A stretch of 62,297 nucleotides of DNA, from contig DDLV01000030.1 in assembly GCA_002340325.1 (NCBI GenBank), positions 1 through 62,297 on the forward strand, given 5' to 3'. This document shows, one piece after another, positions 9,787 through 19,908 of this stretch. Positions within the stretch are counted from its first letter, which is position 1. Every line of letters starts with the position of its first letter. Position numbers and translations under genes: made by a program. The notes beneath the pieces were generated by a model. The model was not told the DNA's origin. It searched no databases and was given only the letters and a program-made list of their open reading frames with translations. Source of the DNA: Glaciecola sp. UBA2563. Lineage in GTDB: Bacteria; Pseudomonadota; Gammaproteobacteria; Enterobacterales; Alteromonadaceae.

Positions 9787-11970
9787 TTAACTTAACGCTT
9801 TTTTCACATTATCTGATGTGAAAGGTAGATGCCTGATTCGTCGACCAGTAATATTAAAAAGTGCATTCGAAATTGCTGGTGCGACCATAGGATTGCCCGC
9901 TTCACCTACTTGTTTAGGCTTGAAATCGTTTTTGGCTATGTAGACTTCTATCTTCGGCGCCATATCATGACGCAATATAGGGTAATTAAAGTAGTTTTCC
10001 TGGTCGACCAGCCCATTGGTGATCGTAATGCGTTCATACAGTGATGCACTCACGCCCCACAGCACACCGCCTTCTATCTGATTGTGGGCATTATCTGGCG
10101 ATATGATTTTGCCAGCATCTACCGCTATCCAAACATGATGCACTTTTATGGTTCCTGCCGATTCGTTGACAGATATTTCCACTATTCCGGCAGATTGTGT
10201 ATCCCCGTATCCCGCGAATGCAATGCCTCTACCTCTACCTTCTTTCAACGGCACTTTGTTCGCCATCTCTGATACTTTTTTAAGCAAATGAGTACCGCGA
10301 GGATTGTTTCGCAGCAGTTTCATCCTCAAGTCATAGGGAGAAACACCTGATTTTGCTGCTACTTCATCAATAAACGCTTCAGCCGCAAAGCTCGTGTATG
10401 CTGCACCAATGCCTCTCCATGGCAATATGCGAGCATGTCGCTCTGTAATCACATGTTCGGCAGTAAAATTATCAAAGTCATAAAATTTATTCTCTGCACC
10501 ACGCATCGAAACAACATCATTGGGTTTAACCTGTCCCCAGCGAATAGGATTGAAATAAGCAATCACGGATGGTGTTGCAACTCGGTGATAGAACGCTGTC
10601 ATTGCATTATCACTGTTGAACCCAGCTTGCATATATTGTGCAGCTGCTGGCCTAAACGCACCATGTTTCAAATCATCAGGGCGAAGCCATACAACTTTTA
10701 CAGGCTTTTTAACGGCTTTCGAACACAATAACACATCGCGAACATAGTTTTGCATCAGTTCTGTGCGGCGACCAAAACCGCCGCCCATCTGCATCATATT
10801 GAGCTTTATCCTGTCTTCGGTTGTGCCTAATACTTCTTTAGCAGTATGTGTTGTCCAGCTTTGTGTCTGTGTTCCCGCCCAAATTTCTGCGCCTTTTCCA
10901 TCATCATCAACGCTCGCCACGCAAGCCATCGGCTCTAATTGAGCATGGTAGGCATAGTCAGAGGTATACATAGCATCCAATGTTGCATCCGCATTTTTGA
11001 GCGCTGATTTAACATCGCCCACGGCTCGCCATTCAGCGCCGGCTTCCTCGCTTCTTGCTATTTGTCGGTATTCAGCAATAGTACTTTCGCTGCTGTATTT
11101 TCTATATTTAGAAGTTTCAGTCCACGTAACTTCAAGGGAAAATCGACCAACAAAGGATGCATGCATAGTCTTAGCGATGACAGCAACACCATCGGGCAAT
11201 GTTATGACATCCACGACGTCTCTTGCGCCACGCGCTTTTTCATCATTTAACGATTCCACAGTTTCACCTTCAACGGGACTGCGTATGACTGATGCATAAA
11301 GCATATCAGGTACGCGTACATCAATCGCAAACATTGCTCTTCCCGTTGCTTTGTCTGGAATATCTCTTCGCGGAATACTTTTACCAATTAATGTGTAATC
11401 GCTTTTTTCTTTCAACACGACGGGGCTTCGTAGCGCAGTTGTTGAAAAATCCGGTAAGGAGATGGCTTTACCAAATGACATTTGTCTGCCGCTTGAGGAA
11501 TGCTTGATGTAATTATTTTCGGCAATTACGGAATTGAAATTAACACTCCACTCATCAGCTACTCGTTGTCTCATCATATCTCGAAGATGCGCTCCTGCTT
11601 CTCTGAGAATAGTAAAATATGCATAAACGCCAGAACTACCAGCCGTGTAAAGGATATTACCAAAAGCAGGGTTTCCAAATCGTCTATCGTCTTTATTAAG
11701 CTGCTTGATCTCGACTTGATCCCAGTCAGCATTCAGTTCATCCGCTAAAATTTGAGGGAGTGCCGTATTGCTGCCCTGCCCCATTTCAGTAGAAGGAAAA
11801 AGAATATGCACTTTGTTGTCGGGTGTAACTTCTACCCATCCTGCAAACACTTCAGTATTGTCTTCTTTTGCATAAGCCAACATGCGCACCCCACCTGTTG
11901 CCATAACAACTGCAGCGGCTGAACCTGCTTTTAAAAAGAAGCGTCTTGAGATGTTTATTGTATCGCTCAT
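9787..11970 (-). CDS. iorB: Molybdopterin-binding subunit, isoquinoline 1-oxidoreductase-like
   Basis: This large subunit of a xanthine-dehydrogenase-family molybdenum hydroxylase has 727 aa. The N-terminus holds a Tat-type signal (SRRFFLKAG followed by a hydrophobic stretch), so the folded enzyme should be exported. The cofactor motif GGGFGRR lies near residue 400, and VGEAGNPMVAPA near residue 690 supplies the catalytic glutamate. The single long chain with Tat signal and no separate FAD subunit is the IorAB arrangement, which passes electrons to a cytochrome or quinone rather than NAD. It overlaps the 2Fe-2S gene by 4 nt. Its substrate may be an N-heteroaromatic or an aldehyde; this is not shown. 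Confidence 0.88.
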   Translation of the reverse strand: MSDTINISRRFFLKAGSAAAVVMATGGVRMLAYAKEDNTEVFAGWVEVTPDNKVHILFPSTEMGQGSNTALPQILADELNADWDQVEIKQLNKDDRRFGNPAFGNILYTAGSSGVYAYFTILREAGAHLRDMMRQRVADEWSVNFNSVIAENNYIKHSSSGRQMSFGKAISLPDFSTTALRSPVVLKEKSDYTLIGKSIPRRDIPDKATGRAMFAIDVRVPDMLYASVIRSPVEGETVESLNDEKARGARDVVDVITLPDGVAVIAKTMHASFVGRFSLEVTWTETSKYRKYSSESTIAEYRQIARSEEAGAEWRAVGDVKSALKNADATLDAMYTSDYAYHAQLEPMACVASVDDDGKGAEIWAGTQTQSWTTHTAKEVLGTTEDRIKLNMMQMGGGFGRRTELMQNYVRDVLLCSKAVKKPVKVVWLRPDDLKHGAFRPAAAQYMQAGFNSDNAMTAFYHRVATPSVIAYFNPIRWGQVKPNDVVSMRGAENKFYDFDNFTAEHVITERHARILPWRGIGAAYTSFAAEAFIDEVAAKSGVSPYDLRMKLLRNNPRGTHLLKKVSEMANKVPLKEGRGRGIAFAGYGDTQSAGIVEISVNESAGTIKVHHVWIAVDAGKIISPDNAHNQIEGGVLWGVSASLYERITITNGLVDQENYFNYPILRHDMAPKIEVYIAKNDFKPKQVGEAGNPMVAPAISNALFNITGRRIRHLPFTSDNVKKALS

Positions 11971-12425
11971 GATGACATCTCCCTAGAGGCGCGCTGAACC
12001 GCTTTCACGATTCGGTTATAAGTGCTGCAACGACAGAGATTTGTGTTCATCCAGCTTTTAATTTCTTCTTCAGTAGGCGATGGATTGCTTTCTAGCAACG
12101 CCGCAGCCCTCATAATTTGTCCTGATTGGCAATAGCCGCATTGAGGCACCTGTTCCTCGACCCATGCTTTTTGAAGTGGATGTTCTCCGTTTTCGCTCAT
12201 TCCCTCGATGGTTTTGATGTTTCGACCTTGCACCGCTGAGATACTCAGTTGACACGAGAACATAGGCTGCCCATCTAAATGCACCATGCAAGCTCCACAC
12301 ATTGCCGCCCCGCACCCATATTTTGTGCCTGTCAGCCCCGCAATCTCTCGCAGATACACAAGTAATAACGTGTCGGGGTCGGCATCCGTTTCAATTGTCT
12401 TACCATTTATCTTAAAACTGATCAT
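11967..12425 (-). CDS. iorA: 2Fe-2S subunit of the molybdenum hydroxylase
   Basis: This 152-aa protein has two [2Fe-2S] domains: a plant-ferredoxin-type CGAAMCGAC cluster near residues 38-60 and a second CGYCQSGQ ... CRC cluster near 100-140. This is the standard electron-transfer small subunit of xanthine-oxidase-type hydroxylases. Its stop overlaps the start of the large subunit, so translation is probably coupled. It has no export signal of its own and would travel with the Tat-tagged partner. It is the first gene of the six-gene minus-strand unit. Confidence 0.92.
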   Translation of the reverse strand: MISFKINGKTIETDADPDTLLLVYLREIAGLTGTKYGCGAAMCGACMVHLDGQPMFSCQLSISAVQGRNIKTIEGMSENGEHPLQKAWVEEQVPQCGYCQSGQIMRAAALLESNPSPTEEEIKSWMNTNLCRCSTYNRIVKAVQRASREMSS

Positions 12426-12897
12426 AGTTTAATCCTTAGGTACTGTATGAGACTTGGTAGTTGTCAGCACCTCTTCTGCGGGGCGATTCAGGCGTAGACA
12501 GAAAAGTCGAAAGACTGCATTGATATCAACTACATTCATAAATACCTAAAAATTAGTCGTGATTGTCTGAGCGGACAAACGATAAAAATTAAATTCAAAG
12601 AATAGAAAAACTAATCTAACTCAAACGCTAACGTTCTTTTTTCTTCGCGTTGAACAAAATAACACTCAAGCTGGCATATCAGCTCTTTTAATCCATCATA
12701 TGGTGAATCAGCCTAGCGCCGTGATGTCAAGAATGTTGTTTAGTTCTTCTAAACTTATACTTAATAATAAATCCGTTGTGAGTCTGGAAATACAATCTAT
12801 AGTTTTTGTGCGTTTAACATGCAAATAGATATGCGCGTTAAGTACCTTGTGGAATGCGCGTTTGGACTATGTTAATTACAATCAAAGAGTAAAGATA
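12426..12897. other. Divergent promoter region of the molybdo-hydroxylase locus
   Basis: This is a 472-nt gap between iorA and the hydrolase gene, which point away from each other. It is AT-rich and should hold both promoters and a LysR operator. I found no coding stretch and no operator I could name with confidence. Confidence 0.5.
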
Positions 12898-13581
12898 ATG
12901 ACGAAAGAAAAGCTAGAAGTGCTCACCCCACAAAATTCTCAGTTAATATTTATTGACCATCAACCTCAAATGGCATTTGGCGTGCAATCAATCGACCGAC
13001 AAACGCTCAAAAACAATACGGTAGGTTTGGCCAAAGCTGCCAAGATTTTTAGTATCCCGACAACAATTACTACTGTAGAAACTAAGAGTTTTTCCGGACA
13101 TACATACCCTGAACTACTGGCCGTTTTTCCGGATGCACCTTTATTAGAAAGGACGTCTATGAATTCGTGGGATGACCAGAAAGTCAGAGATGCACTAGAG
13201 GTTAATGGGCGTAATAAAGTCATTGTCTCCGGACTGTGGACCGAAGTCTGTAACTGCACATTTGCACTATCTGCTATGCATGATGCAGGATATGAAATCT
13301 ATATGGTTGCAGACGCATCAGGCGGCACATCACAAGCTGCTCATGATTTTGCGATGGACAGAATGGTGCAAGCGGGTGTTGTTCCCGTGACCTGGCAGCA
13401 AGTGCTGCTTGAATGGCAACGTGATTGGGCTCATAGAGAAACCTATGACGACGTTATAGCATTGGTTCAAGAACACTCCGGTGCATATGGGATGGGTGTT
13501 GATTATGCATATACAATGGTGCATAACGCTCCAGAGCGAGTTGACCATGGTGAAACTCTTGATCCAGTAGCAGCGAAATAG
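12898..13581 (+). CDS. Isochorismatase-family hydrolase (YcaC-like)
   Basis: This cysteine hydrolase of about 227 aa is in the isochorismatase-like superfamily. It shows the catalytic aspartate in FIDHQPQMAF and the nucleophilic cysteine in GLWTEVCNCTFALSAM; WTEVC-type motifs are typical of YcaC relatives. The ATG at 12898 fits the family N-terminus (MTKEKLEVLTPQNSQL). An earlier in-frame ATG at 12847 adds residues without homology. It reads away from the molybdenum hydroxylase, and xdhC follows. It may hydrolyse an amide made or used in the same pathway. Confidence 0.85.
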   Translation: MTKEKLEVLTPQNSQLIFIDHQPQMAFGVQSIDRQTLKNNTVGLAKAAKIFSIPTTITTVETKSFSGHTYPELLAVFPDAPLLERTSMNSWDDQKVRDALEVNGRNKVIVSGLWTEVCNCTFALSAMHDAGYEIYMVADASGGTSQAAHDFAMDRMVQAGVVPVTWQQVLLEWQRDWAHRETYDDVIALVQEHSGAYGMGVDYAYTMVHNAPERVDHGETLDPVAAK

Positions 13582-13601
13582 TATCAGCGGTAATTTATAA
13601 C

Positions 13602-13624
13602 AAGCCGCTCCGTGCGGCTTTTTT
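13602..13624 (+). terminator. Rho-independent terminator after the YcaC-like gene
   Basis: AAGCCGC pairs with GCGGCTT across a TCCGT loop and is followed by a T-run. It lies 20 nt after the stop codon and separates this gene from xdhC, so xdhC may have its own promoter or depend on readthrough. Confidence 0.88.
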
Positions 13625-13693
13625 ACATTAAACCAGTACAAATTTACCAACGTACATTTTAACAAGATGAGAGCACGCTAAACGAAGGGAAAC

Positions 13694-14722
13694 ATGAATT
13701 TTTCATTGCAAAGCATATTAGCAGAATGGTTACCTAAACGTGATGATTGCGAGTGGGTTTTAGGGACTGTGTATAAAACTGAAGGGTCCAGTTACAGAAA
13801 AGCAGGGGCGATGATGCTCTTTTCAAGCGACGGTGATCAACTTGGGCTATTAAGCGGCGGATGTCTAGAGTCTGATATTTTTTACCATGCTAAAAAGACT
13901 ATGTACAACAAAAAACCTCAAATCCTTTGTTATGATGGCAATGATGAAGACGATATTTCCTTTCAACTCGGCATCGGATGCGGCGGCACAGTATATATTA
14001 TTTTGCAGCCAGTAGTATCGACCAACAATTACCTGGAGCTAGATAAAGTCTATCTTGCGCTTAAAAACAAAAAACATGTTGTCTACGAACAATTGATCAG
14101 TAATGCTGACGAAAAGCCAATTTGCACTTTTCGTGTCGTAGATAAAGCAAAAGAGACTTTTCATGACACAGTCAGCCATTTAAAGTCCAAATTTGGGCAA
14201 AAATGGCTGGTAAGTGATTTGAATCCACAACCTCATTTAATGATTTGTGGCGGTGGCTATGACGCAAGACCACTGGCGAGTATAGCAAAGCAATTGGGCT
14301 GGGAAGTTTCACTTTGGGATCCTCGTCCAGCCAATGCTAGAAGAGAGCACTTTTTGTCAGTTGACACGATTCTAGATCCCTCAGTAAATATGGAAAACTT
14401 CATAGTTCAACAAAGAGTAAATGCCATCATCATTATGACCCATAGTTTAAGACATGACGCGCAAGCGCTGAAAAGTATAATTAAAACTAATGCTCAATAC
14501 ATCGGCCTGCTGGGTCCTCTTCATAGAAAAAAAGAAGTGTTAGCATTAGCAAGTTTAGAACATTCCATCTATGCCAGAGAAGTAAATGGCCCCATCGGTA
14601 TTAATATCGGCGGTCGCCTGCCTGAAAGCGTTGCCTTGTCTATTTTGACGGAATGCCATCAAAAACTTTTCCTTAAAGAGGAACCAAGCAACTTAAACCA
14701 AAAGAGTTTCGCGTTAATTTAG
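13694..14722 (+). CDS. XdhC-family molybdenum cofactor chaperone
   Basis: This 342-aa protein binds molybdenum cofactor and delivers it, usually after sulfuration, to xanthine-dehydrogenase-type enzymes. An N-terminal XdhC/CoxI domain (VYKTEGSSYRKAGAMM, LSGGCLESDI) is followed by a Rossmann-like domain (LMICGGGYDARPLASIA, then ALSILTECH near the end). Its presence across the promoter from iorAB supports assignment of that pair as a genuine molybdo-hydroxylase. Confidence 0.9.
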   Translation: MNFSLQSILAEWLPKRDDCEWVLGTVYKTEGSSYRKAGAMMLFSSDGDQLGLLSGGCLESDIFYHAKKTMYNKKPQILCYDGNDEDDISFQLGIGCGGTVYIILQPVVSTNNYLELDKVYLALKNKKHVVYEQLISNADEKPICTFRVVDKAKETFHDTVSHLKSKFGQKWLVSDLNPQPHLMICGGGYDARPLASIAKQLGWEVSLWDPRPANARREHFLSVDTILDPSVNMENFIVQQRVNAIIIMTHSLRHDAQALKSIIKTNAQYIGLLGPLHRKKEVLALASLEHSIYAREVNGPIGINIGGRLPESVALSILTECHQKLFLKEEPSNLNQKSFALI

Positions 14723-14801
14723 GTGGAGAGCCCAATTAAAATACTTTTATATTTCAAATATCGCCCCTCGGACTTTAATCAAATGAATAGGTAAAAAAGA
14801 C

Positions 14802-15830
14802 TTATATGGCTTGTTGATAATTGTTTATTTCTTTTGCCTCTGACATGATCACGCTGGCAAGCCTTTTTGGTAAAAACTGGGGCATTTCAGCTATTGCAGG
14901 ACTTTTCTCAACATCATCCAATTCGAATGAATCGCGTAAGCTATTTTTAAACCATGACCTCATCAAGGCTACATCGTGGTTATCGGATAACGCTTTAGTA
15001 TGGCCCAACCAATAATGAATGTTCGAACGTAACGTGAGCTCTAAAGGCATTACAAGTCTACCACTGGCAATATCGCTAGAGACTAGATTAATGGGTGCTA
15101 AAATAAGACCTGCTCCAGATACAGCGGCTGTCATTGCTTGGTCAAATTCCAATCCAAAGTCTATTTCTTGACAGCGCTCGCTTTCATGCCCAGTGATGTG
15201 AAAAACCTCTTCCCATTTTGACGTAATGTGATCACCCTCTAACTCATATTTTAGCAGTGTTGCGTTTGACAGTAGCTGTTCGATGCTGTCGCCAAAATGT
15301 TGTAAATAAGAGGGTGACGCCATAACAGAGAATGATTCACAACCGACACACGCATACTCAAACGCATCATCATTTCTTGGCTCAATAGTTAACACAATGT
15401 CCGGATTTGCGGATATATGTTGCTTTGATTGCCCCAAGCTTACCATCTTTAAATCTGACGATAGATTCAACTTAAGAAGACCTGACATCCTTGGTGATAA
15501 CCAGTTGTTTGCAATAATTCGGTTGCACGCTACGGATATAGTATTTCTATTTGATTCCTCGCCTAGACTACAAACTGTTTCCTTTAACATATTAAAAGCA
15601 TCAACAGCACCGCTTTTAAGTTGCTTCCCTTCCTCAGTCAACTTGATTTCTCTGTTTTTTCTTTCAAACAAGCAAATGGAAAGTTCGTCCTCCAGTTTTC
15701 TTATCAACTGGCTTATTGCCCCTGGAGTAACATTTAGCTCGTTTGATGCTTCTTTCATGGAGCCGACTCTTGCAACGGCCTCAAATGCTCTTAGTGCTAC
15801 CAAGGATGGAAGTCTTCTTCGTGCAACCAT
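14802..15830 (-). CDS. GcvA-like LysR regulator (second paralogue)
   Basis: This 342-aa LysR protein starts with RRRLPSLVALRAFEAVAR and VTPGAISQLIRKLEDEL, very close to the protein at 6188-7165. Its effector domain is more divergent and the C-terminus is about 15 residues longer. GAGGG precedes the ATG. It is convergent with xdhC. The two paralogues bracket the hydroxylase locus, which suggests both act on it, perhaps with different effectors. Confidence 0.87.
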   Translation of the reverse strand: MVARRRLPSLVALRAFEAVARVGSMKEASNELNVTPGAISQLIRKLEDELSICLFERKNREIKLTEEGKQLKSGAVDAFNMLKETVCSLGEESNRNTISVACNRIIANNWLSPRMSGLLKLNLSSDLKMVSLGQSKQHISANPDIVLTIEPRNDDAFEYACVGCESFSVMASPSYLQHFGDSIEQLLSNATLLKYELEGDHITSKWEEVFHITGHESERCQEIDFGLEFDQAMTAAVSGAGLILAPINLVSSDIASGRLVMPLELTLRSNIHYWLGHTKALSDNHDVALMRSWFKNSLRDSFELDDVEKSPAIAEMPQFLPKRLASVIMSEAKEINNYQQAI

Positions 15831-15945
15831 AATACCCTCTCAAATAATCGGTTAATTAGTTTTTCCACTTCCCATATTTTGCAAAAAATAATCAACGACA
15901 ATAACGGTAAAAGGTTGGTTTTTTTACCTGTACCTTTGGATAGGG

Positions 15946-16575
15946 TTAGTCAATTGAGATAACGCCTCTCTTTACCGCAAGCGCAATTGCGGCAGTTCTT
16001 GACGAAACCTCTAGTTTCGAATAGATGTTGTTTAAATGAAATTTGATAGTAGATAAAGAAATGCACAATCGGTCAGCGATTGCTGAATTTGTTTTGCCCG
16101 TTGCAGCCAGTGACAAAATTTCAGTTTCTCGAGGAGATAAATTGGTGTGGGTTATCCTATCTGCTAGTTTGCCTGCGATATGTGAAGGCAGGTGTTTCAC
16201 ACCAGCATTAACAGATTTTAATGCATTTACAATTAATTCAGGTTCGCTATCTTTTAACATGTATCCGCGTGCGCCAGACTTCATAACGCGGTAAATTTCT
16301 TCGTCGGCATCAAACGAACTTATAACGAGTATCTTAGCTGATGAATCAAATTCGAGAATGTTGGTAATCGCGCTTACAGCATCTCCATCGGGCATTCGAA
16401 GATCAAACAAGCCGATATCCGGTTTAAGCTCCTTCCATTTTTTGGTCGCTTCCCTAGCGCCTCCAGCTTGACCTATACAATAAAAAGAATCGATTTGCTT
16501 GACAATTGCTGCCATTCCCTGCCTAACAACAGGGTGGTCGTCTGCAATTAATACGCTAGTTTTTCTATTTTCCAC
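15946..16575 (-). CDS. NarL/FixJ-type response regulator
   Basis: This 209-aa regulator has a receiver domain with the acidic pair near residues 12-13, the phospho-acceptor Asp58 in GLFDLRMPDGD and a lysine in GYMLKDSEP. The C-terminal LuxR-type helix-turn-helix begins NLSPRETEILSLAATGKTN. It lies 100 nt downstream of the sensor kinase on the same strand and is its probable partner. The targets are unknown; nearby PagL and porin genes are candidates. Confidence 0.92.
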   Translation of the reverse strand: MENRKTSVLIADDHPVVRQGMAAIVKQIDSFYCIGQAGGAREATKKWKELKPDIGLFDLRMPDGDAVSAITNILEFDSSAKILVISSFDADEEIYRVMKSGARGYMLKDSEPELIVNALKSVNAGVKHLPSHIAGKLADRITHTNLSPRETEILSLAATGKTNSAIADRLCISLSTIKFHLNNIYSKLEVSSRTAAIALAVKRGVISID

Positions 16576-16675
16576 GAGTACTTAGTCTTTCACTATAAAA
16601 TTCAGTCCGCTGACATGATAGCTGCAAAAGTGCACGTTGCCCCTAGCCTAACGGTTAGTTATTCTGCAAACGCAC

Positions 16676-19600
16676 CTAAATGAAAAATCTTGGTATCCGC
16701 AGTTGTAGTTTTGTACCTGCGTTTACCTTTGATGTGATTTCAAGTTTGGTCTTTGCAGACTTTGCCATACAGATGATTGAGTTCAATCCATAGGTGTCTG
16801 AGTACTTAATTGAATTCATATCAAAACCCTTGCCATCGTCTTCAATGGAAACAAACAAGGCGAATGGTGTCCACTTAAGGGTTACGTCAATTTTCTCAGC
16901 ATCTGCATGCTTTATTGAATTAATGACACTTTCGCGTATTACTCTGAAAACAAAAAATCGTCGTTGGTGTTTCATATGCCAGAATGTGCCAATTTCTTTG
17001 GTATTGAGTGTCAGCGTACAAGGGACATAGATTTGTTTTTTCAGCTGCTCAATTGCAATAGATAGCGATGGAATGGTAGTTAAGCTATCGAGTGACGCAA
17101 CGCTCTTTCTAAGTGATGCTATAGCTTTGTCAATGAGTGAAGTGAACTGCAAGGCATCTTCACTTTTGTCAGACGCTGATAAACTTCCTAATAACGAACG
17201 ACTGATCATCTTTAAGCCAAAAATCTCTTGTAATGATGTATCGTGCAACTCTTGCGCAATTCTCTTTCGCTCTTCCCCTATTATATCAATTCGTTGCTCG
17301 AGATTTTTCAAGCGTCGTTGATAAAGTATCAAGACTGAGAGTGCTATTAAGACAATTATCACGCCATAAAAAAGCGAAGTCTCCCACCAATAAGGCTTCA
17401 CTATAATGCTAAAACGCAAAGGGGCGGATACTGCACCGGAGGTTGATTCTACAATGGCTGAAAACTTATAGTTACCGGGTGCTAAATTTATGAACGACAA
17501 CGACTCATTTAGAGGAATTTGTGAAGTCCGAATGCTCTCACTATCACTCCACATTTCATAACTTATATTGTGCAGACCGTGCTCAATTAGCTCTGTTGCT
17601 AAAAAGCTCAAATTCAAGTCTCGATTATCAGGTCCAATCTGAAGTGTCTCATTAGAAGAGAAGAGATGCTTCCTTACACTATCCAAAGCCCGGATATTTA
17701 ATGGTATATTCGGACCAAGTCCGACACTTTTCAAATCAATGATAGAGGCGCCCGTACCATTTGATACGGCCAATAGACCATCGCGTGAAAATGACAATCC
17801 TAGTTGACTAACACCGTTCGTAATTAGCCCATCTGATTGAGTTAAGTGGCTCCATTTATCTGTGTTCGGTTCATATCTAAATAAGCCAGAGTTTGCAACG
17901 CCCATCCAGATATTACCTGCACTGTCTTTACCACTACTCATAACAGATAATAAGCGAAACCCATTGACATCATCTATTTTGTGAAATTCTGAAAAATCAA
18001 AATCAGTTTCAACAAGGCCGGCCTCAGTACCTAGAAATAGTCTATTTTCGTCCACTACAGTCACATTATAAACATAACCGATTGGTTGGCGAATTGATTC
18101 ATTATTGTCTTTGGATGAAGCCACTATATTGGCTGATTGCACATCAACTTCTGCAATGCCATCACTTCCGGCGATAAATGTTCGGTCACCAATAAAATCC
18201 ATTGACCACACTCTGGTAATAGGAATTTGAATTTCAGGGACTTCAAAAATAGACTGTACAGTCTGCTTTGTTTTAAAAAACACTTTCGTTTTAATAGTAT
18301 CCTGCTCAAGTACAATAAGGCCATGGGAAGTGGCGAGGTATAAATCTTGATCCTTGCTTTTAATTGAAAAAATAGCGGGGTGGACGAGTTGTCCATCTTG
18401 ATTGGAAAGTATGGAGATTTGTTTAACTTGCGTATCTCCTACCTTAAAAAAAAGCCCTTTAGCAGTCCCTATCCAAAGTTTCCCAGGCTCAGTTTCCGCG
18501 ATTGAATAAATCCGTAAATTACCTAATATGCTCTCTGCAACCGAATCAAAAAGCCCTGAGCCTTTTGCTGTCTCTTTGAATAATCCTCGAGAAGTGCCGG
18601 CGATAAATCTTCCTTCATTGTCGATCAGATGACTCCATATTGAATTTGCAGGTAAGCCAGAGTCGTAGTGGCCACCCGGCACAACCAATCTCACCCCTGA
18701 ATTGATTGGCGCAATTGCGGCACCTCTGCCATGCGAGCCAAGAAAAATATAGTCGCCAAAATCTCCTGATAGATGCGCAACGGAAATATCTTGGTCTCGA
18801 TTCGACCCCATCAAACTCCGGCGACAAGCTGCCGGGTGTTCTTCATTAAGATCCCATCTAGATATTTCTTTTGACGCACCAATCCATAATCGACCTAAGG
18901 TATCCGATGTAAGTGTTGTAAAATCTGAGTCAGGCAGGCCAGATAAAGAGCTTCTTGTGTATTCGCGCCATGTTTCCAATGATTCTGTCCCACGAAACAA
19001 TTGGTCAGGCGTAACTATCCATAATTCTTTACCCAGTTGGTGAACGTCTCTAAGGTTCTTCGCATCGAACGCGATCCTTTCAGGTTGCTCGATACCTCGC
19101 ATTAGCCATAATCCATCCTGGCCAGTCGCCAACAGTCCATCGGATACCATTAAAAAATCCGTCAACTCATTCGTATTGTTGTACTTCCTTACAATTTCGA
19201 TTTTATTAATATCGTTTGATAACTTGGCAACAAACCCACCGTTTTTATTAGCCACATAGAGATAGTTATCAGCAACAGAGATGGCATTAACTGGTGAAAA
19301 ACCTGTTGCTTTATTCAGTGTGTCGTTGCGCTCCATGACCCCATTTGCGGTATTTAGTCGCGCGATGCCAGAATTAGTTCCTATCCAAAGGTATTGATGA
19401 TCCACCTCCAAAGCTTTTACTTTACCTGAAGGAATTGAGGCGCTATTGGTGAAGTCAGGTAACCAAGTATTAATGTATTCACCCTGAATACGGTATAGGC
19501 CATCTCTCCCTCCAAGATATATCAATCCATCGCTCGCTCTTACTGATGAGTGGATAGTGCTAGATATACTTGATGCCCCAGCAAATTGATTCCAAGCGGG

Positions 19601-19735
19601 TGTGCAAGGCTTTACAGAATATTCGGTTTTCGCGTTAGCTTCTGTATTAAGGATTAAAAAAAGAATGGTCAGAAAAAAGAGGCTTTTACAAAAGTAATTC
19701 GCAGAAATTATGCATAGATTTTTAATTTGAAACAT
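16676..19735 (-). CDS. Propeller-sensor histidine kinase (Reg_prop/YYY/HisKA_3)
   Basis: This 1019-aa membrane kinase has a signal peptide, then about 650 residues of two-component-regulator propeller repeats (IYLGGRDGLYRI, LWIGTNSGIARL and many similar). A Y_Y_Y immunoglobulin-like domain follows near 700-790 and a membrane helix near 800. The dimerisation domain has RIAQELHDTSLQEI with the phospho-acceptor histidine, and the ATPase has N-box RESVINSIKHA and DDGKGFD. This layout resembles polysaccharide-sensing kinases but lacks their fused regulator; the regulator is the next gene. The ligand is likely periplasmic and unknown. Confidence 0.9.
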   Translation of the reverse strand: MFQIKNLCIISANYFCKSLFFLTILFLILNTEANAKTEYSVKPCTPAWNQFAGASSISSTIHSSVRASDGLIYLGGRDGLYRIQGEYINTWLPDFTNSASIPSGKVKALEVDHQYLWIGTNSGIARLNTANGVMERNDTLNKATGFSPVNAISVADNYLYVANKNGGFVAKLSNDINKIEIVRKYNNTNELTDFLMVSDGLLATGQDGLWLMRGIEQPERIAFDAKNLRDVHQLGKELWIVTPDQLFRGTESLETWREYTRSSLSGLPDSDFTTLTSDTLGRLWIGASKEISRWDLNEEHPAACRRSLMGSNRDQDISVAHLSGDFGDYIFLGSHGRGAAIAPINSGVRLVVPGGHYDSGLPANSIWSHLIDNEGRFIAGTSRGLFKETAKGSGLFDSVAESILGNLRIYSIAETEPGKLWIGTAKGLFFKVGDTQVKQISILSNQDGQLVHPAIFSIKSKDQDLYLATSHGLIVLEQDTIKTKVFFKTKQTVQSIFEVPEIQIPITRVWSMDFIGDRTFIAGSDGIAEVDVQSANIVASSKDNNESIRQPIGYVYNVTVVDENRLFLGTEAGLVETDFDFSEFHKIDDVNGFRLLSVMSSGKDSAGNIWMGVANSGLFRYEPNTDKWSHLTQSDGLITNGVSQLGLSFSRDGLLAVSNGTGASIIDLKSVGLGPNIPLNIRALDSVRKHLFSSNETLQIGPDNRDLNLSFLATELIEHGLHNISYEMWSDSESIRTSQIPLNESLSFINLAPGNYKFSAIVESTSGAVSAPLRFSIIVKPYWWETSLFYGVIIVLIALSVLILYQRRLKNLEQRIDIIGEERKRIAQELHDTSLQEIFGLKMISRSLLGSLSASDKSEDALQFTSLIDKAIASLRKSVASLDSLTTIPSLSIAIEQLKKQIYVPCTLTLNTKEIGTFWHMKHQRRFFVFRVIRESVINSIKHADAEKIDVTLKWTPFALFVSIEDDGKGFDMNSIKYSDTYGLNSIICMAKSAKTKLEITSKVNAGTKLQLRIPRFFI

Positions 19736-19908
19736 ATGAAAAATTACTGGTTATTGAAAACGCTCCGGCCCGTTTGTAAGGGCTACGGCAATTAAAATAT
19801 GGTAGTGTCCAACGTGTATGTCAAGTATGTTCAGCAAACAGAATGATTAAGAATTAGTTAATCTAAATCATCAGTTCAGAGAAACTAAATACAGCAAAAA
19901 AAGTAAAA

